Notes: a model not told the origin generated them from the sequence alone. Counted from the first letter of the stretch, positions 19,432 through 28,494 are shown. The stretch: 64,000 nt of DNA from UBA1479 sp002706405 (GCA_963972255.1 CAXATO010000006.1:138625-202624); one strand, 5' to 3'. Program-made: numbers and translations.

Positions 19432-20262
19432 ATGGCTGAAACCGCCACGCCCCGTCCGCGGACCCGGGGCCGTACCCGCACACGGTCGCGCGAGGATACC
19501 GGAGGACAGGTTCAGTCCCTGGCGCGCGCCATTTCCATTCTCAAGGCTTTGGCCCGATCCGACGAGGGCATGACCTTGACCGACGTGTCCTTGACGGTCG
19601 TCCTGCCGCCGTCGACCACGCACCGCCTGCTGACCACCATGCAGCACGACCGCATCGTGCGCTTCGATCAGGCGACGGCCCTGTGGCACGTGGGCGTCGA
19701 GGCCTTCGTCATCGGCAATGCCTTCATCCGTTCGCGCGATTTGGTCGTCATGGCGCGCCCCATCATGCGCCGGCTGATGGAGGAAACGGGCGAGACCGTG
19801 AAACTGGGGATTCAGGACGACGGCGAAGTCATCTATCTGGCCCAGGTCGAAAGCCGCGAAACCATGCGCGCTTACCGGGCCCCCGGCACGCGAGTCCCCA
19901 TGCATTGTTCCGGGGTGGGCAAGGCGCTGCTTGCCAATCAGTCCGAGGAAGAGGTCAATCGCATCCTGCAACGCCACGGTCTGACCAAGGTCACGGACAA
20001 GACCTTGGCGACGCCGGTGCGCTTCCGTGATGCCCTCAGCCAGATTCGTCGCCAGGGCTATGCCCTCGACGACGAGGAACATGCGATCGGTCTGCGCTGT
20101 ATCGCCGCCGCCGTGTTCAACGAGCACGATGAACCCATCGCCGCCATCTCCGTCTCCGGCCCCTCGGCGCGTATTTCCGACGAGAAGATTGCCGGCCTGG
20201 CGGGTCTCGTGACCCGCGCCGCCACGGCCATCGCAAGCGAGCTCGGCAGCCGCGAGCCCTGA
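19432..20262 (+). CDS. IclR-family transcriptional regulator of the glyoxylate genes
   Basis: The product is about 276 residues from the ATG at 19432, which sits at a sensible distance from AGGGAAG; an ATG two codons earlier abuts that site. After a basic Arg/Thr-rich tail, a winged helix-turn-helix spans about 28-88 (SLARAISILKALARSDEGMT, LPPSTTHRLLTTM). The effector domain follows (about 100-270), with GVGKALLANQ, ALDDEEHAIGLRCIAAAVFN and AAISVSGPSARI. IclR-family proteins such as AllR bind small acids including glyoxylate and control gcl-hyi-glxR in enterobacteria. The position directly upstream of gcl in the same direction makes this its likely regulator. Effector and sign of regulation are inferred. 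Confidence 0.92.
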   Translation: MAETATPRPRTRGRTRTRSREDTGGQVQSLARAISILKALARSDEGMTLTDVSLTVVLPPSTTHRLLTTMQHDRIVRFDQATALWHVGVEAFVIGNAFIRSRDLVVMARPIMRRLMEETGETVKLGIQDDGEVIYLAQVESRETMRAYRAPGTRVPMHCSGVGKALLANQSEEEVNRILQRHGLTKVTDKTLATPVRFRDALSQIRRQGYALDDEEHAIGLRCIAAAVFNEHDEPIAAISVSGPSARISDEKIAGLAGLVTRAATAIASELGSREP

Positions 20263-20345
20263 GTGCCGGATACCGGCTTCGGTTCCCCTGATTGACGCCG
20301 CACGACAGGCCGCCGCCGTTCCTTGCGGAGTGATGGACAGGTGTT

Positions 20346-20428
20346 TTTCCAAAATTGAATGTTATTTAACTAATTGATATTAAATGTAAAAAATAGAGAT
20401 TATCGAATTACGGAATAATTTCCAAAAT
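20346..20428 (+). promoter_or_regulatory. gcl: AT-rich control region of gcl with IclR-like operator candidates
   Basis: The 229-base gap before gcl holds a very AT-rich stretch from 20340 to 20430. The ten-mer TTTCCAAAAT occurs at 20346-20355 and again at 20419-20428, 73 bases apart or about seven helical turns. The second copy is part of the inverted repeat GGAATAATTTCC (20412-20423). IclR-family operators are commonly short inverted repeats with GGAA/TTCC-type half-sites, so these are candidate sites for the regulator encoded at 19432. No unambiguous -35/-10 pair was assigned. Confidence 0.45.
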
Positions 20429-20491
20429 GGTTGCCGTCGTGTCGACTGACTGTCACCCTTAATGCCAGTTCTTGGTAAGGAGGTGACGGCA

Positions 20492-22309
20492 ATGGCACGT
20501 ATGACGGCAGCAGAAGCAGCAGTCCGGGTCCTGGAAAAGGAAGGCGTTTATGCCGCCTTCGGCGTTCCGGGTGCCGCCATCAACCCGTTCTATGCGGCAA
20601 TGAAAAAGCGCGGCTCCATCGACCACGTATTGGCCCGCCATGTCGAAGGAGCGTCCCACATGGCCGAAGGCTTCACCCGCGCCAAGGCCGGCAACATCGG
20701 GGTCTGTATCGGCACCTCGGGGCCGGCGGGCACGGACATGATCACCGGCCTGTATTCCGCCCAGGCGGACAGCATCCCGATCCTCTGCATCACCGGGCAG
20801 GCGCCCCGCGACAAGCTCTACAAGGAGGATTTCCAGGCGGTCGACATTGAATCGATCGCCAAGCCGGTGACCAAATGGGCGGTCACCGTGCGTGAGCCGG
20901 CGTTGGTGCCCCGCGTGTTCCAGAAGGCGTTCCATCTGATGCGCTCGTCCCGGCCGGGGCCGGTGCTGATCGACATGCCGATCGACGTGCAGCTGGCGGA
21001 AATCGAATTCGACGCCGACATGTATGAACCGCTTCCGGCATTCAAGCCCAAGGCCTCGCGCCGTCAAATCGACCGGGCCATGGCGATGCTGGCCGGTGCC
21101 GAACGGCCGATGATTGTCGCCGGCGGCGGCATCATCAACGCCGATGCCCAGGATCTTCTGGTTGAATTCGCGGAATTGACCGGTATTCCCGTGATCCCGA
21201 CCCTGATGGGCTGGGGGGCGATCGCCGACGATCACCCCCTGATGGCCGGCATGGTCGGACTGCAGACCGCGCATCGCTACGGCAACAAGTCGTTCCTGCG
21301 GTCCGACTTCGTGCTCGGCATCGGCAACCGCTGGGCCAACCGGCACACGGGGTCCGTCGACGTCTACACCCGTGGTCGGACCTTCGTGCATGTGGATATC
21401 GAGCCGACCCAGATCGGCCGGGTGTTCGAACCCGACTACGGCATCGTGTCCGACGCCGGGGCGGCGCTGGCGCTGTTCGTGCAGGCGGCGCGCGAGATGG
21501 CGGAAGACGGCCGCCTGCCGGATTGGTCGGGCTGGGCCGCGGAATGCGCCCACCGCAAGGACGTGATGCAGCGAAAATCCCATTTCGACGCGGTGCCGTT
21601 GAAGCCGCAGCGCGTCTATCAGGAGATGAAGGAGGCCTTCGGCCGTGACGTCTGCTACGTCACCACCATCGGCCTCAGCCAGATCGCCGCCGCCCAGTTC
21701 CTAAACGTCTACGGGGCGCGCAACTGGATCAACTGCGGCCAGGCAGGGCCCTTGGGCTGGACCCTGCCGGCCGCGCTGGGGGCGCGCAAGGCCTGCCCGG
21801 ACAAGGAGATCGTCGCGGTTTCCGGCGATTACGACTTCCAGTTCCTGATCGAGGAACTGGCCGTCGGCGCCCAGTTCAACCTGCCCTACATCCATGTGGT
21901 GCTGAACAATTCCTATCTGGGATTGATCCGCCAGGCGCAGCGCGGCTTCGACATGGATTACAACGTCCAACTGTCGTTCGCGAACGTCAACGCGCCGGAT
22001 CTGGGCGACTACGGCGTCGATCATGTCGCCGTGGCCGAAGGCCTGGGCTGCAAGGCGATCCGTGTGCGCAGCCCCAACGAGTTCAAGGAAGCCTTCGCCC
22101 GGGCGAAGGCCCTGATGACGGAATATCAGGTGCCCGTGGTTCTGGAATTCATTCTGGAACGCGTGACCAACGTCGCCATGGGCATGGAGATCGACGCCGT
22201 CAACGAGTTCGAGGAAATCCTTTGCCTGGACCCGTCCCTGGATTCCGACGGCCTACCCGACGCCACCTCGGGCGAGGAAAAGAAGCGGGACATGATTCCC
22301 GCCGAATAG
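20492..22309 (+). CDS. gcl: Glyoxylate carboligase (tartronate-semialdehyde synthase)
   Basis: This 605-residue thiamine-diphosphate enzyme condenses two glyoxylates to tartronate semialdehyde plus CO2. The ATG at 20492 is preceded by TAAGGAGGTGA, an almost ideal ribosome binding site, so the in-frame ATG at 20462 is rejected. The diagnostic feature is Val51 in RHVEGASHMAEG: almost all relatives have the catalytic Glu there, while glyoxylate carboligase has Val. The C-terminal cofactor domain has SGDYDFQF and LNNSYLGLIRQAQ. The first gene of a gcl-hyi-glxR run, it is probably controlled by the adjacent IclR protein and works in the cytosol downstream of glycolate oxidase. Confidence 0.97.
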   Translation: MARMTAAEAAVRVLEKEGVYAAFGVPGAAINPFYAAMKKRGSIDHVLARHVEGASHMAEGFTRAKAGNIGVCIGTSGPAGTDMITGLYSAQADSIPILCITGQAPRDKLYKEDFQAVDIESIAKPVTKWAVTVREPALVPRVFQKAFHLMRSSRPGPVLIDMPIDVQLAEIEFDADMYEPLPAFKPKASRRQIDRAMAMLAGAERPMIVAGGGIINADAQDLLVEFAELTGIPVIPTLMGWGAIADDHPLMAGMVGLQTAHRYGNKSFLRSDFVLGIGNRWANRHTGSVDVYTRGRTFVHVDIEPTQIGRVFEPDYGIVSDAGAALALFVQAAREMAEDGRLPDWSGWAAECAHRKDVMQRKSHFDAVPLKPQRVYQEMKEAFGRDVCYVTTIGLSQIAAAQFLNVYGARNWINCGQAGPLGWTLPAALGARKACPDKEIVAVSGDYDFQFLIEELAVGAQFNLPYIHVVLNNSYLGLIRQAQRGFDMDYNVQLSFANVNAPDLGDYGVDHVAVAEGLGCKAIRVRSPNEFKEAFARAKALMTEYQVPVVLEFILERVTNVAMGMEIDAVNEFEEILCLDPSLDSDGLPDATSGEEKKRDMIPAE

Positions 22310-22427
22310 AGGTCCCTGCGAGGAGGGCGGGAGGCGCCTTTGACCGGAACCCACTTCCGGTTGCCTCCCGCCCGACCTCGCCGCTACCCTCGCCACCAAT
22401 GAGCACATCACCGCAGGAGACACCCCC

Positions 22428-23222
22428 ATGCCCCGTTTCAACGCCAACATCACCATGCTGTTCCAGGAAGTCGATTTCATGGACCGCTTTCAGGCCGCGG
22501 CCAAGGCCGGGTTCAAGGGCGTGGAATACCTGTTCCCCTATGACTACAAGGCGGATGACCTCGTCGATGCGCTGACCTCCAACGGCCTGACCCAGGTGTT
22601 GCACAACCTGCCGGCCGGCGACTGGGCCAAGGGGGAGCGGGGCCTGGCCAGCCTGCCCGACCGCAAAAGTGAATTTCAGGACAGCGTCGGTCTGGCCATT
22701 GAGTACGCCACGGCGCTTGGCTGTCCCCAGGTCAACTGTCTGGCCGGCATTCCCGGCGATGGCGTGGCCCCGGAAAAGGCCTTCGAGACCTTCGTCGAGA
22801 ACCTGAAGTTCGCGGCCCCCCGGTTCGATGAGGCGGGCATCAAGCTTCTGGTCGAGGCCATCAACACCCGCGACATTCCGGGCTTCTTCCTCAACACCTC
22901 GGCCCAGACGGAACGGGTGCTGGAGGCGGTCGGTCACGACAACCTGTATTTCCAATACGACGCCTATCACATGCAGATCATGGAGGGCGATTTGTGCCGC
23001 ACGGTCGAACGCCTGCTGCCGCGCATCCCCCATATCCAGATCGCCGACAATCCGGGCCGCCACGAGCCGGGCACGGGCGAAATCAACTATCCCCACTTCT
23101 TCGCCCACCTGGACGCCATCGGCTACAAAGGTTGGGTCGGCTGCGAATACATCCCCGTGACCACGACGGTCGAGGGCCTGGGTTGGCTGCGCGCCGCCGA
23201 GGCGTCGAGCAAGGCCGCCTGA
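22428..23222 (+). CDS. hyi: Hydroxypyruvate isomerase
   Basis: The product is 264 residues, the usual family length, with the AP-endonuclease-2-like TIM barrel. Characteristic segments are FNANITMLFQEVDFMDRF, KGVEYLFPYDY, LVEAINTRDIPGFFLNT, YFQYDAYHMQIMEGDL, HIQIADNPGRHEPGTGEINY and GCEYIP. It interconverts hydroxypyruvate and tartronate semialdehyde in the cytosol. The ATG follows CAGGAGAC. It sits 118 bases after gcl and 132 bases before glxR, reproducing the gcl-hyi-glxR order known from enterobacteria; the isomerase links hydroxypyruvate to the glyoxylate route. Confidence 0.95.
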   Translation: MPRFNANITMLFQEVDFMDRFQAAAKAGFKGVEYLFPYDYKADDLVDALTSNGLTQVLHNLPAGDWAKGERGLASLPDRKSEFQDSVGLAIEYATALGCPQVNCLAGIPGDGVAPEKAFETFVENLKFAAPRFDEAGIKLLVEAINTRDIPGFFLNTSAQTERVLEAVGHDNLYFQYDAYHMQIMEGDLCRTVERLLPRIPHIQIADNPGRHEPGTGEINYPHFFAHLDAIGYKGWVGCEYIPVTTTVEGLGWLRAAEASSKAA

Positions 23223-23354
23223 TTCCAGCAGCGGCCTTTTCCCGGCTGGCGGAAAAATCCCGGTTGCCCCATTGGTTTTTGCCGCAATCGCGGTAAAACG
23301 ATTGCAACCATTCAGCTGACGTAAAATCAATCCACCCAGGAGGGGACATCAACC

Positions 23355-24239
23355 ATGGCTACCATTGGATTCATCGGTCTCGGCATCATGGGCGCACCCA
23401 TGGCCGCCCAGCTTCAAAAAGCCGGACATAAGATCGTCGCGCTCAAGCGCAAGAAACCCATGCCGAAGGATCTCGCCAAGGGCGGCGCCGTGCTCGCCGC
23501 GACGCCCAAGGATGTCGCCGCCAAGTCCGAGGTCATCATCACCATGGTGCCCGACACGCCCCAGGTCGAAGAGGTCCTGTTCGGCGCCAACGGCGTGGCC
23601 TCGGCCAATCTGAAGGGCAAGCTGGTCATCGACATGTCCTCGATCGCGCCCTTGGCGACCAAGGAGTTCGCCAAGAAGATCAAGAAGGCGGGGGCCGGTT
23701 GGGTCGATGCGCCCGTGTCCGGCGGCGAAGTGGGGGCCAAGAACGCGGCCTTGACCATCATGTGCGGCGGGACAAAGAAGGACTTCGAACGCGCCCTGCC
23801 GCTGTTCGAACTGATGGGCAAGAACATCACCCTGGTCGGCGGCGCCGGTGACGGGCAGACCTGCAAGGTCGCCAACCAGATCATCGTGGCGTTGAATATC
23901 GAAGCCGTGTCCGAGGCCCTTTTGTTCGCCTCCAAGGCCGGTGCCGATCCCGCCAAGGTGCGCGAAGCGCTGATGGGCGGCTTCGCCAATTCGAAGATTC
24001 TGGAAGTCCATGCGGAGCGTATGATCAAGCGCACCTTCAAGCCGGGCTTCCGCATCGAACTGCACCAGAAGGACCTGAACCTGGCGCTTTCCGGCGCCAA
24101 GGACATGGGCATCTCCCTGCCCAACACGGCGACGGCGCAGGAGTTGTTCAATTCCTGCAAGGCCCACGGTGGGGCCGGCTGGGACCATTCGGCCATGGTG
24201 CGCGCACTCGAGATCATGGCCAAGCACGAGGTCAAGTAA
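23355..24239 (+). CDS. glxR: Tartronate semialdehyde reductase (2-hydroxy-3-oxopropionate reductase)
   Basis: This 294-residue member of the beta-hydroxyacid dehydrogenase family should reduce tartronate semialdehyde to D-glycerate with NAD(P)H. The Rossmann motif GFIGLGIMG is at 5-13, the substrate-binding motif DAPVSGGEVGA is near 118-128 and the catalytic Lys is Lys171 (GDGQTCKVANQI). AGGAGGGG lies just upstream of the ATG. Generic family members act on several 3-hydroxyacids; the assignment to tartronate semialdehyde rests on position directly after gcl and hyi. Confidence 0.94.
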   Translation: MATIGFIGLGIMGAPMAAQLQKAGHKIVALKRKKPMPKDLAKGGAVLAATPKDVAAKSEVIITMVPDTPQVEEVLFGANGVASANLKGKLVIDMSSIAPLATKEFAKKIKKAGAGWVDAPVSGGEVGAKNAALTIMCGGTKKDFERALPLFELMGKNITLVGGAGDGQTCKVANQIIVALNIEAVSEALLFASKAGADPAKVREALMGGFANSKILEVHAERMIKRTFKPGFRIELHQKDLNLALSGAKDMGISLPNTATAQELFNSCKAHGGAGWDHSAMVRALEIMAKHEVK

Positions 24240-24295
24240 TCCCGCTCCGCCGCCCCTGTTGCCGGGGCGGGCAAAAGAATTACAATGAGGAAAAG

Positions 24296-24318
24296 CCGGC
24301 GTCCGAAAGGGACGCCGG
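24296..24318 (+). other. Strong hairpin just upstream of glcD
   Basis: A perfect 9-base-pair stem (CCGGCGTCC / GGACGCCGG) closes a five-base loop GAAAG. It ends only 18 bases before the glcD start and 5 bases before its GGAG ribosome binding site. A second perfect stem, CCGCCCC / GGGGCGG (24250-24270), lies between it and glxR. Neither has a T-run, so these are not simple terminators. A role in mRNA processing, stability or glcD translation is possible. Confidence 0.5.
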
Positions 24319-24336
24319 TCATTGGAGCGTCCAGCC

Positions 24337-25824
24337 ATGCTAATGCCGAAGCCGGATCAAGGCGTCATCGATCGGCGGGCCGAGATCATCGCCGCCATGC
24401 GTGCCATCGTGCCCGGGGAGGGTGTGATCGCCGACGACGCCATGCTCAAGGCCTTCGAATGCGACGGCCTGATGGCCTATCGCCAACTGCCGCTGATCGT
24501 CGTGCTGCCGGAAACCACGGCCCAGGTCTCGGCAATCCTGAAATACTGTCACGACAACGGCGTGAAGATCGTGCCGCGGGGTGCGGGCACGGGCCTGTCC
24601 GGCGGGGCGCTGCCGCTGGCCGACGCCATCACCCTGGGCCTGTCCAAGTTCAACCGTGTCGTGGAAATCGACTACCCCAACCGCTGTGCCGTGGTCCAGC
24701 CGGGGGTCACCAACCTCGGCATCACCAAAGCGGTGGAGGGCGACGGCTTCTATTACGCGCCCGACCCGTCGTCGCAGATCGCATGTTCCATCGGCGGCAA
24801 CATCGCCGAGAATTCCGGCGGCGTGCATTGCCTGAAATACGGCCTGACGACCAACAACGTGCTGGGCGTGGAAATGGTGCTGATGGACGGCACGGTCCTG
24901 CGGCTCGGCGGTAAGCATCTGGACCCAGGGGGCTATGACCTGCTGGGCGTGCTGACCGGTTCCGAAGGACTGCTCGGCGTCATCACCGAGGTCACCGTGC
25001 GCATCCTGAAAAAGCCGGAGACGGCGCGGGCGGTTTTGCTCGGTTTCAATTCGTCGGAAGAAGGGGGCGATTGCGTCGCCGCCATCATCAACGCCGGGAT
25101 CATCCCCGGCGGGATCGAGATGATGGACAAGCCCGCCATCCACGCGACCGAGGAATTCGTTCATGCGGGCTATCCCATGGATGTGGAAGCGCTGCTGATC
25201 GTCGAACTGGACGGCCCCAAGGTCGAGGTCGATTACCTGATCGAACGGGTCGGCGAGATCGCGACGGGGCAGGGGGCGATCTATTCCCGCATCAGCGAGA
25301 GCGAGGAAGAACGCGCCGCCTTCTGGTCCGGGCGCAAGAACGCCTTTCCGGCCGTCGGGCGCATCTCGCCGGATTATCTTTGCATGGACGGCACCATCCC
25401 CCGGAAAAAGCTCGGCCTGGTTCTGCAGCGCATGACGGAGATGTCCGACAAATACGGCCTGCGCGTCGCCAACGTGTTCCACGCCGGCGACGGCAACCTG
25501 CATCCGCTGATCATGTTCGACGCCAACCAGCCGGGCGAACTGGACCGGGCCGAGGAATTCGGCGCCGACATTCTTAAATTATGTGTCGAGGTCGGCGGCG
25601 TGCTGTCCGGCGAACACGGCATCGGCGTGGAAAAACGCGACCTGATGGGCGAGATGTTCACGGAAGACGACCTGAAGCAGCAGCAGCGCGTCAAATGCGC
25701 CTTCGATCCGGACCATCACCTCAACCCGGGCAAGGTCTACCCGACCCTCCACCGCTGCGCCGAACTGGGCCGCATGCATATCTCGCGCGGCCAGGTGCCG
25801 TTCCCCGACATTCCCCGATTCTGA
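24337..25824 (+). CDS. glcD: Glycolate oxidase subunit GlcD (FAD-linked)
   Basis: This 495-residue FAD-binding PCMH-type flavoprotein is the catalytic subunit of glycolate oxidase, which oxidises glycolate to glyoxylate and passes electrons to the respiratory chain. The FAD domain shows VPRGAGTGLSGGALPL, SSQIACSIGGNIAENSGG and GSEGLLGVITEVTVRI. The C-terminal domain has HAGDGNLHPLIMFD and GEHGIGVEKRDLM. The ATG at 24337 has GGAG 10 bases upstream. glcE starts 10 bases after the stop and glcF follows, so the three form an operon downstream of the gcl group, supplying its substrate. Confidence 0.96.
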   Translation: MLMPKPDQGVIDRRAEIIAAMRAIVPGEGVIADDAMLKAFECDGLMAYRQLPLIVVLPETTAQVSAILKYCHDNGVKIVPRGAGTGLSGGALPLADAITLGLSKFNRVVEIDYPNRCAVVQPGVTNLGITKAVEGDGFYYAPDPSSQIACSIGGNIAENSGGVHCLKYGLTTNNVLGVEMVLMDGTVLRLGGKHLDPGGYDLLGVLTGSEGLLGVITEVTVRILKKPETARAVLLGFNSSEEGGDCVAAIINAGIIPGGIEMMDKPAIHATEEFVHAGYPMDVEALLIVELDGPKVEVDYLIERVGEIATGQGAIYSRISESEEERAAFWSGRKNAFPAVGRISPDYLCMDGTIPRKKLGLVLQRMTEMSDKYGLRVANVFHAGDGNLHPLIMFDANQPGELDRAEEFGADILKLCVEVGGVLSGEHGIGVEKRDLMGEMFTEDDLKQQQRVKCAFDPDHHLNPGKVYPTLHRCAELGRMHISRGQVPFPDIPRF

Positions 25825-25834
25825 TCCCCACGCC

Positions 25835-27061
25835 ATGACCGAAAATCTCAAGCCGGATACCGCCGATCAGGTTCTCGACGCCATCAAATGGGCGGTCTCG
25901 GACGCCATCCCCCTGGACGTGCGCGGCACGGGCACCAAGGCCGGGTTCGGCCGCCCGGTGCAGGCGGGCCGCGTGCTCGATCTGTCGAACCTTGCCGGCA
26001 TCACCGATTACGACCCCGGCGAACTGGTGCTGACCGCCGGTCCCGCCACGCCCATGGCCGAGATCGACCGCGCACTCGCCGAAACCAATCAGGAATTGGC
26101 CTTCGAGCCCCTGGATCTGAGCGTGCTTTACGGCACGGACGCGGGTGCCGGCACCCTGGGCGGTGTCATCGCCGCCAATCTGTCCGGCCCCCGGCGCATC
26201 AAGGCCGGGGCGGCGCGCGACCATTTCCTGGGCTTTCAGGCTGTGTCGGGCCGGGGCGAGGTGTTCAAGTCCGGCGGCAAGGTGATGAAGAACGTCACCG
26301 GTTTCGATTTGTCGAAACTGATGGCTGGTTCTTTCGGCACCCTCGCCGTGATGACCGAGATTTCCGTGAAGGTGCTGCCGCGCCCGGAAAAGACCCGGAC
26401 GGTGCTGCTGATGGGGGCCGACGACGATCAGGCCATCCAGGCGCTGTCCGACGCCCTGGGGTCCAGTCACGAGGTTGCCGGGGCGGCGCATCTGCCGGCC
26501 GCCATCGCGCAGCGATCCGCCGTCGGCTATGTGTCCGGTGCCGGGGCGGCGGTCACCGCCGTGCGCGTCGAAGGCCCGGGACCCAGTGTCGAACACCGCT
26601 GCAAATCGCTACAGGACCTGTTCGCGCCTTTCGGCGCGGTCGAGGAACTGCATTCCCATAATTCGGCCGCCTTCTGGCGCGAGGTCCGCGACGCGGCGGC
26701 TTTCACCGGCGACTGGCAGGACAGCCAGGTCTGGCGCGTCAGCGTGCCGCCCACGGCGGGCCCGGCCGTGGGTCAGCGCCTGCGCGCGCGGCTCGGCGGC
26801 GAGGTCTATTACGATTGGGGCGGCGGGCTGATCTGGTTCGCCCTTGATGCCCGCGATGACGCCGGCGCGGCGGACGTCCGCCAGGTCATCCGCGACTGCG
26901 GCGGCCATGCGACCCTGGTCCGCGCGGCGCCCGATGTGCGTCAGGCCGTCGAGGTCTTCCAGCCGCAGCCGGTCCCGCTCGCGGACCTGTCCCGCCGCGT
27001 CAAGGAAGCCTTCGATCCCGAGGGCATCCTCAATCCCGGCCGCATGACGGCGGGCGTGTAA
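25835..27061 (+). CDS. glcE: Glycolate oxidase subunit GlcE (FAD-binding)
   Basis: The product is 408 residues, homologous to the FAD-binding half of GlcD but shorter, as usual for GlcE. It shows LDVRGTGTKAGFGRPV, LFYGTDAGAG-like LYGTDAGAGTLGGVIAANL, GKVMKNVTGFDLSKLMAGSF and a C-terminal PEGILNPGRM. It is an essential second flavin subunit of the membrane-associated GlcDEF complex. The start lies 10 bases after glcD and glcF begins 15 bases after its stop, so the three genes should be translated from one message. Confidence 0.94.
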   Translation: MTENLKPDTADQVLDAIKWAVSDAIPLDVRGTGTKAGFGRPVQAGRVLDLSNLAGITDYDPGELVLTAGPATPMAEIDRALAETNQELAFEPLDLSVLYGTDAGAGTLGGVIAANLSGPRRIKAGAARDHFLGFQAVSGRGEVFKSGGKVMKNVTGFDLSKLMAGSFGTLAVMTEISVKVLPRPEKTRTVLLMGADDDQAIQALSDALGSSHEVAGAAHLPAAIAQRSAVGYVSGAGAAVTAVRVEGPGPSVEHRCKSLQDLFAPFGAVEELHSHNSAAFWREVRDAAAFTGDWQDSQVWRVSVPPTAGPAVGQRLRARLGGEVYYDWGGGLIWFALDARDDAGAADVRQVIRDCGGHATLVRAAPDVRQAVEVFQPQPVPLADLSRRVKEAFDPEGILNPGRMTAGV

Positions 27062-27076
27062 GGGCAGGAATAGATC

Positions 27077-28366
27077 ATGCAAACCACTTTCTCTTTGGCC
27101 CAGATGGCCGACCCGCATATCGCCCAGGCCAACGACATCCTGCGCAAATGCGTGCATTGCGGGTTCTGCACGGCGACCTGTCCGACCTATGTCCTGCTCG
27201 GCAACGAGTTGGACAGCCCGCGTGGGCGCATTTACCTGATCAAGGGGTTGCTGGAGGAAGGGGCCAAGCCGACCGAACAGCATGTCACCCATATCGACCG
27301 CTGCCTGACCTGTCTTTCCTGCATGACGACCTGCCCGGCCAGCGTCGATTACATGCATCTGGTGGATGACGCGCGGGCCAAGATCGAACGGGAATACAAA
27401 CGCCCGTTCATGGACCGGCTGCTTCGGGGTCTGCTGCCTCTGGTCCTGCCCTATCCGGACCGTTTCCGCGTGATGCTGCTGGGCGCCTGGCTGGCGCGGC
27501 CCTTGGCCCGGATCATGCCGGGCCGGCTCGGCGCCATGCTGCGGCTGGCGCCCAAGCGCATCCACGCGCCGACGGAGATGGACCGGCCCCAGGTCTACAA
27601 GGCCGAGGGTCCCATGAAAAAGCGCGTGGCGCTGATGACCGGCTGCGCCCAGAAAGTCCTGAACCCCGCCATCAACGACGCCACCGTGCGGCTGCTGACC
27701 CGCCACGGCTGCGAGGTCGTGGTCGCCGACGGGCAAGGCTGCTGCGGCGCCCTGGTCCATCACATGGGCAAGGATGAGCAAAGCCATGCCCAGGCCATCG
27801 CCAATATCGAGGCCTGGGAACGGGCCGAGGCCACCCATGGCACGATCGACGCCATCGTCATCAACGCGTCGGGCTGCGGCACCACGGTCAAGGATTACGG
27901 CTGGATGCTGCGCCGCGACGAGGCCCTGGCCGCCCGCGCCAAGGCCATCTCGGACAAGACCAAGGACGTCACGGAAGTGATGATGGACCTGGGCCTGAAC
28001 GCGCCCATTCCCGAGGACAAACCCGTCGTCGCCTATCATTCCGCCTGCTCCATGCAGCACGGCCAGAAGCTGACCAAGCCGCCCAAGGAGCTTTTGGCCC
28101 AGGCCGGATTCGAGGTGCGGGAGCCCGCGGAAAGCCATCTCTGCTGTGGCTCCGCCGGGACCTACAACATGATGCAGCCGGAAATCTCCGGCCGCCTCAA
28201 GACCCGCAAGGCCGGCAACGTGAAGGGCACGGGGGCCCAGGTCATGGCCACCGGCAACATCGGCTGCATGGTCCAACTGGAAGACGCCGTCGGCATGCCG
28301 GTCGTGCATACGGTCGAACTGCTCGACTGGGCCACCGGCGGGCCCAAGCCGGCGGGATTGGCGTAG
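27077..28366 (+). CDS. glcF: Glycolate oxidase iron-sulfur subunit GlcF
   Basis: The product is 429 residues. Two [4Fe-4S] ferredoxin motifs lie at the N-terminus: CVHCGFCTATCP (Cys25, 28, 31, 35) and CLTCLSCMTTCP (Cys76, 79, 82, 86). Two CCG-type cysteine-rich domains follow (DGQGCCGALVHHMG and SHLCCGSAGTYN). GlcF carries electrons from the flavin subunits to the quinone pool at the inner membrane. It is the last gene of glcDEF; 128 bases follow before the next gene, containing paired inverted repeats. Confidence 0.96.
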   Translation: MQTTFSLAQMADPHIAQANDILRKCVHCGFCTATCPTYVLLGNELDSPRGRIYLIKGLLEEGAKPTEQHVTHIDRCLTCLSCMTTCPASVDYMHLVDDARAKIEREYKRPFMDRLLRGLLPLVLPYPDRFRVMLLGAWLARPLARIMPGRLGAMLRLAPKRIHAPTEMDRPQVYKAEGPMKKRVALMTGCAQKVLNPAINDATVRLLTRHGCEVVVADGQGCCGALVHHMGKDEQSHAQAIANIEAWERAEATHGTIDAIVINASGCGTTVKDYGWMLRRDEALAARAKAISDKTKDVTEVMMDLGLNAPIPEDKPVVAYHSACSMQHGQKLTKPPKELLAQAGFEVREPAESHLCCGSAGTYNMMQPEISGRLKTRKAGNVKGTGAQVMATGNIGCMVQLEDAVGMPVVHTVELLDWATGGPKPAGLA

Positions 28367-28383
28367 CACCCGGCGACAAGAGT

Positions 28384-28419
28384 CGCACTTAGTGCGTTAT
28401 TTGTATCGCACTGCGTGCG
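28384..28419 (+). promoter_or_regulatory. Two tandem CGCAC-N3-GTGCG inverted repeats
   Basis: Two perfect dyads with identical half-sites, CGCAC-TTA-GTGCG (28384-28396) and CGCAC-TGC-GTGCG (28407-28419), are spaced 23 bases centre to centre, about two helical turns. They lie after glcF and 76 bases before the start of the next gene. Duplicate dyads on the same helix face are typical operators for dimeric regulators. The second could alternatively act as a weak terminator, since GCTTTT follows it. Confidence 0.5.
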
Positions 28420-28494
28420 GCTTTTGTGTTATGCTTGCCGCATCGCCGCCGCGAAACGCGTCGCGGGGCCTGCAACGCAGGAAGGAGCCGTCGC

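Noticed and set aside
24250..24270. Hairpin after glxR as an intrinsic terminator
   Set aside because: The stem is perfect but is followed by GCAAAAG rather than T residues in the transcription direction.
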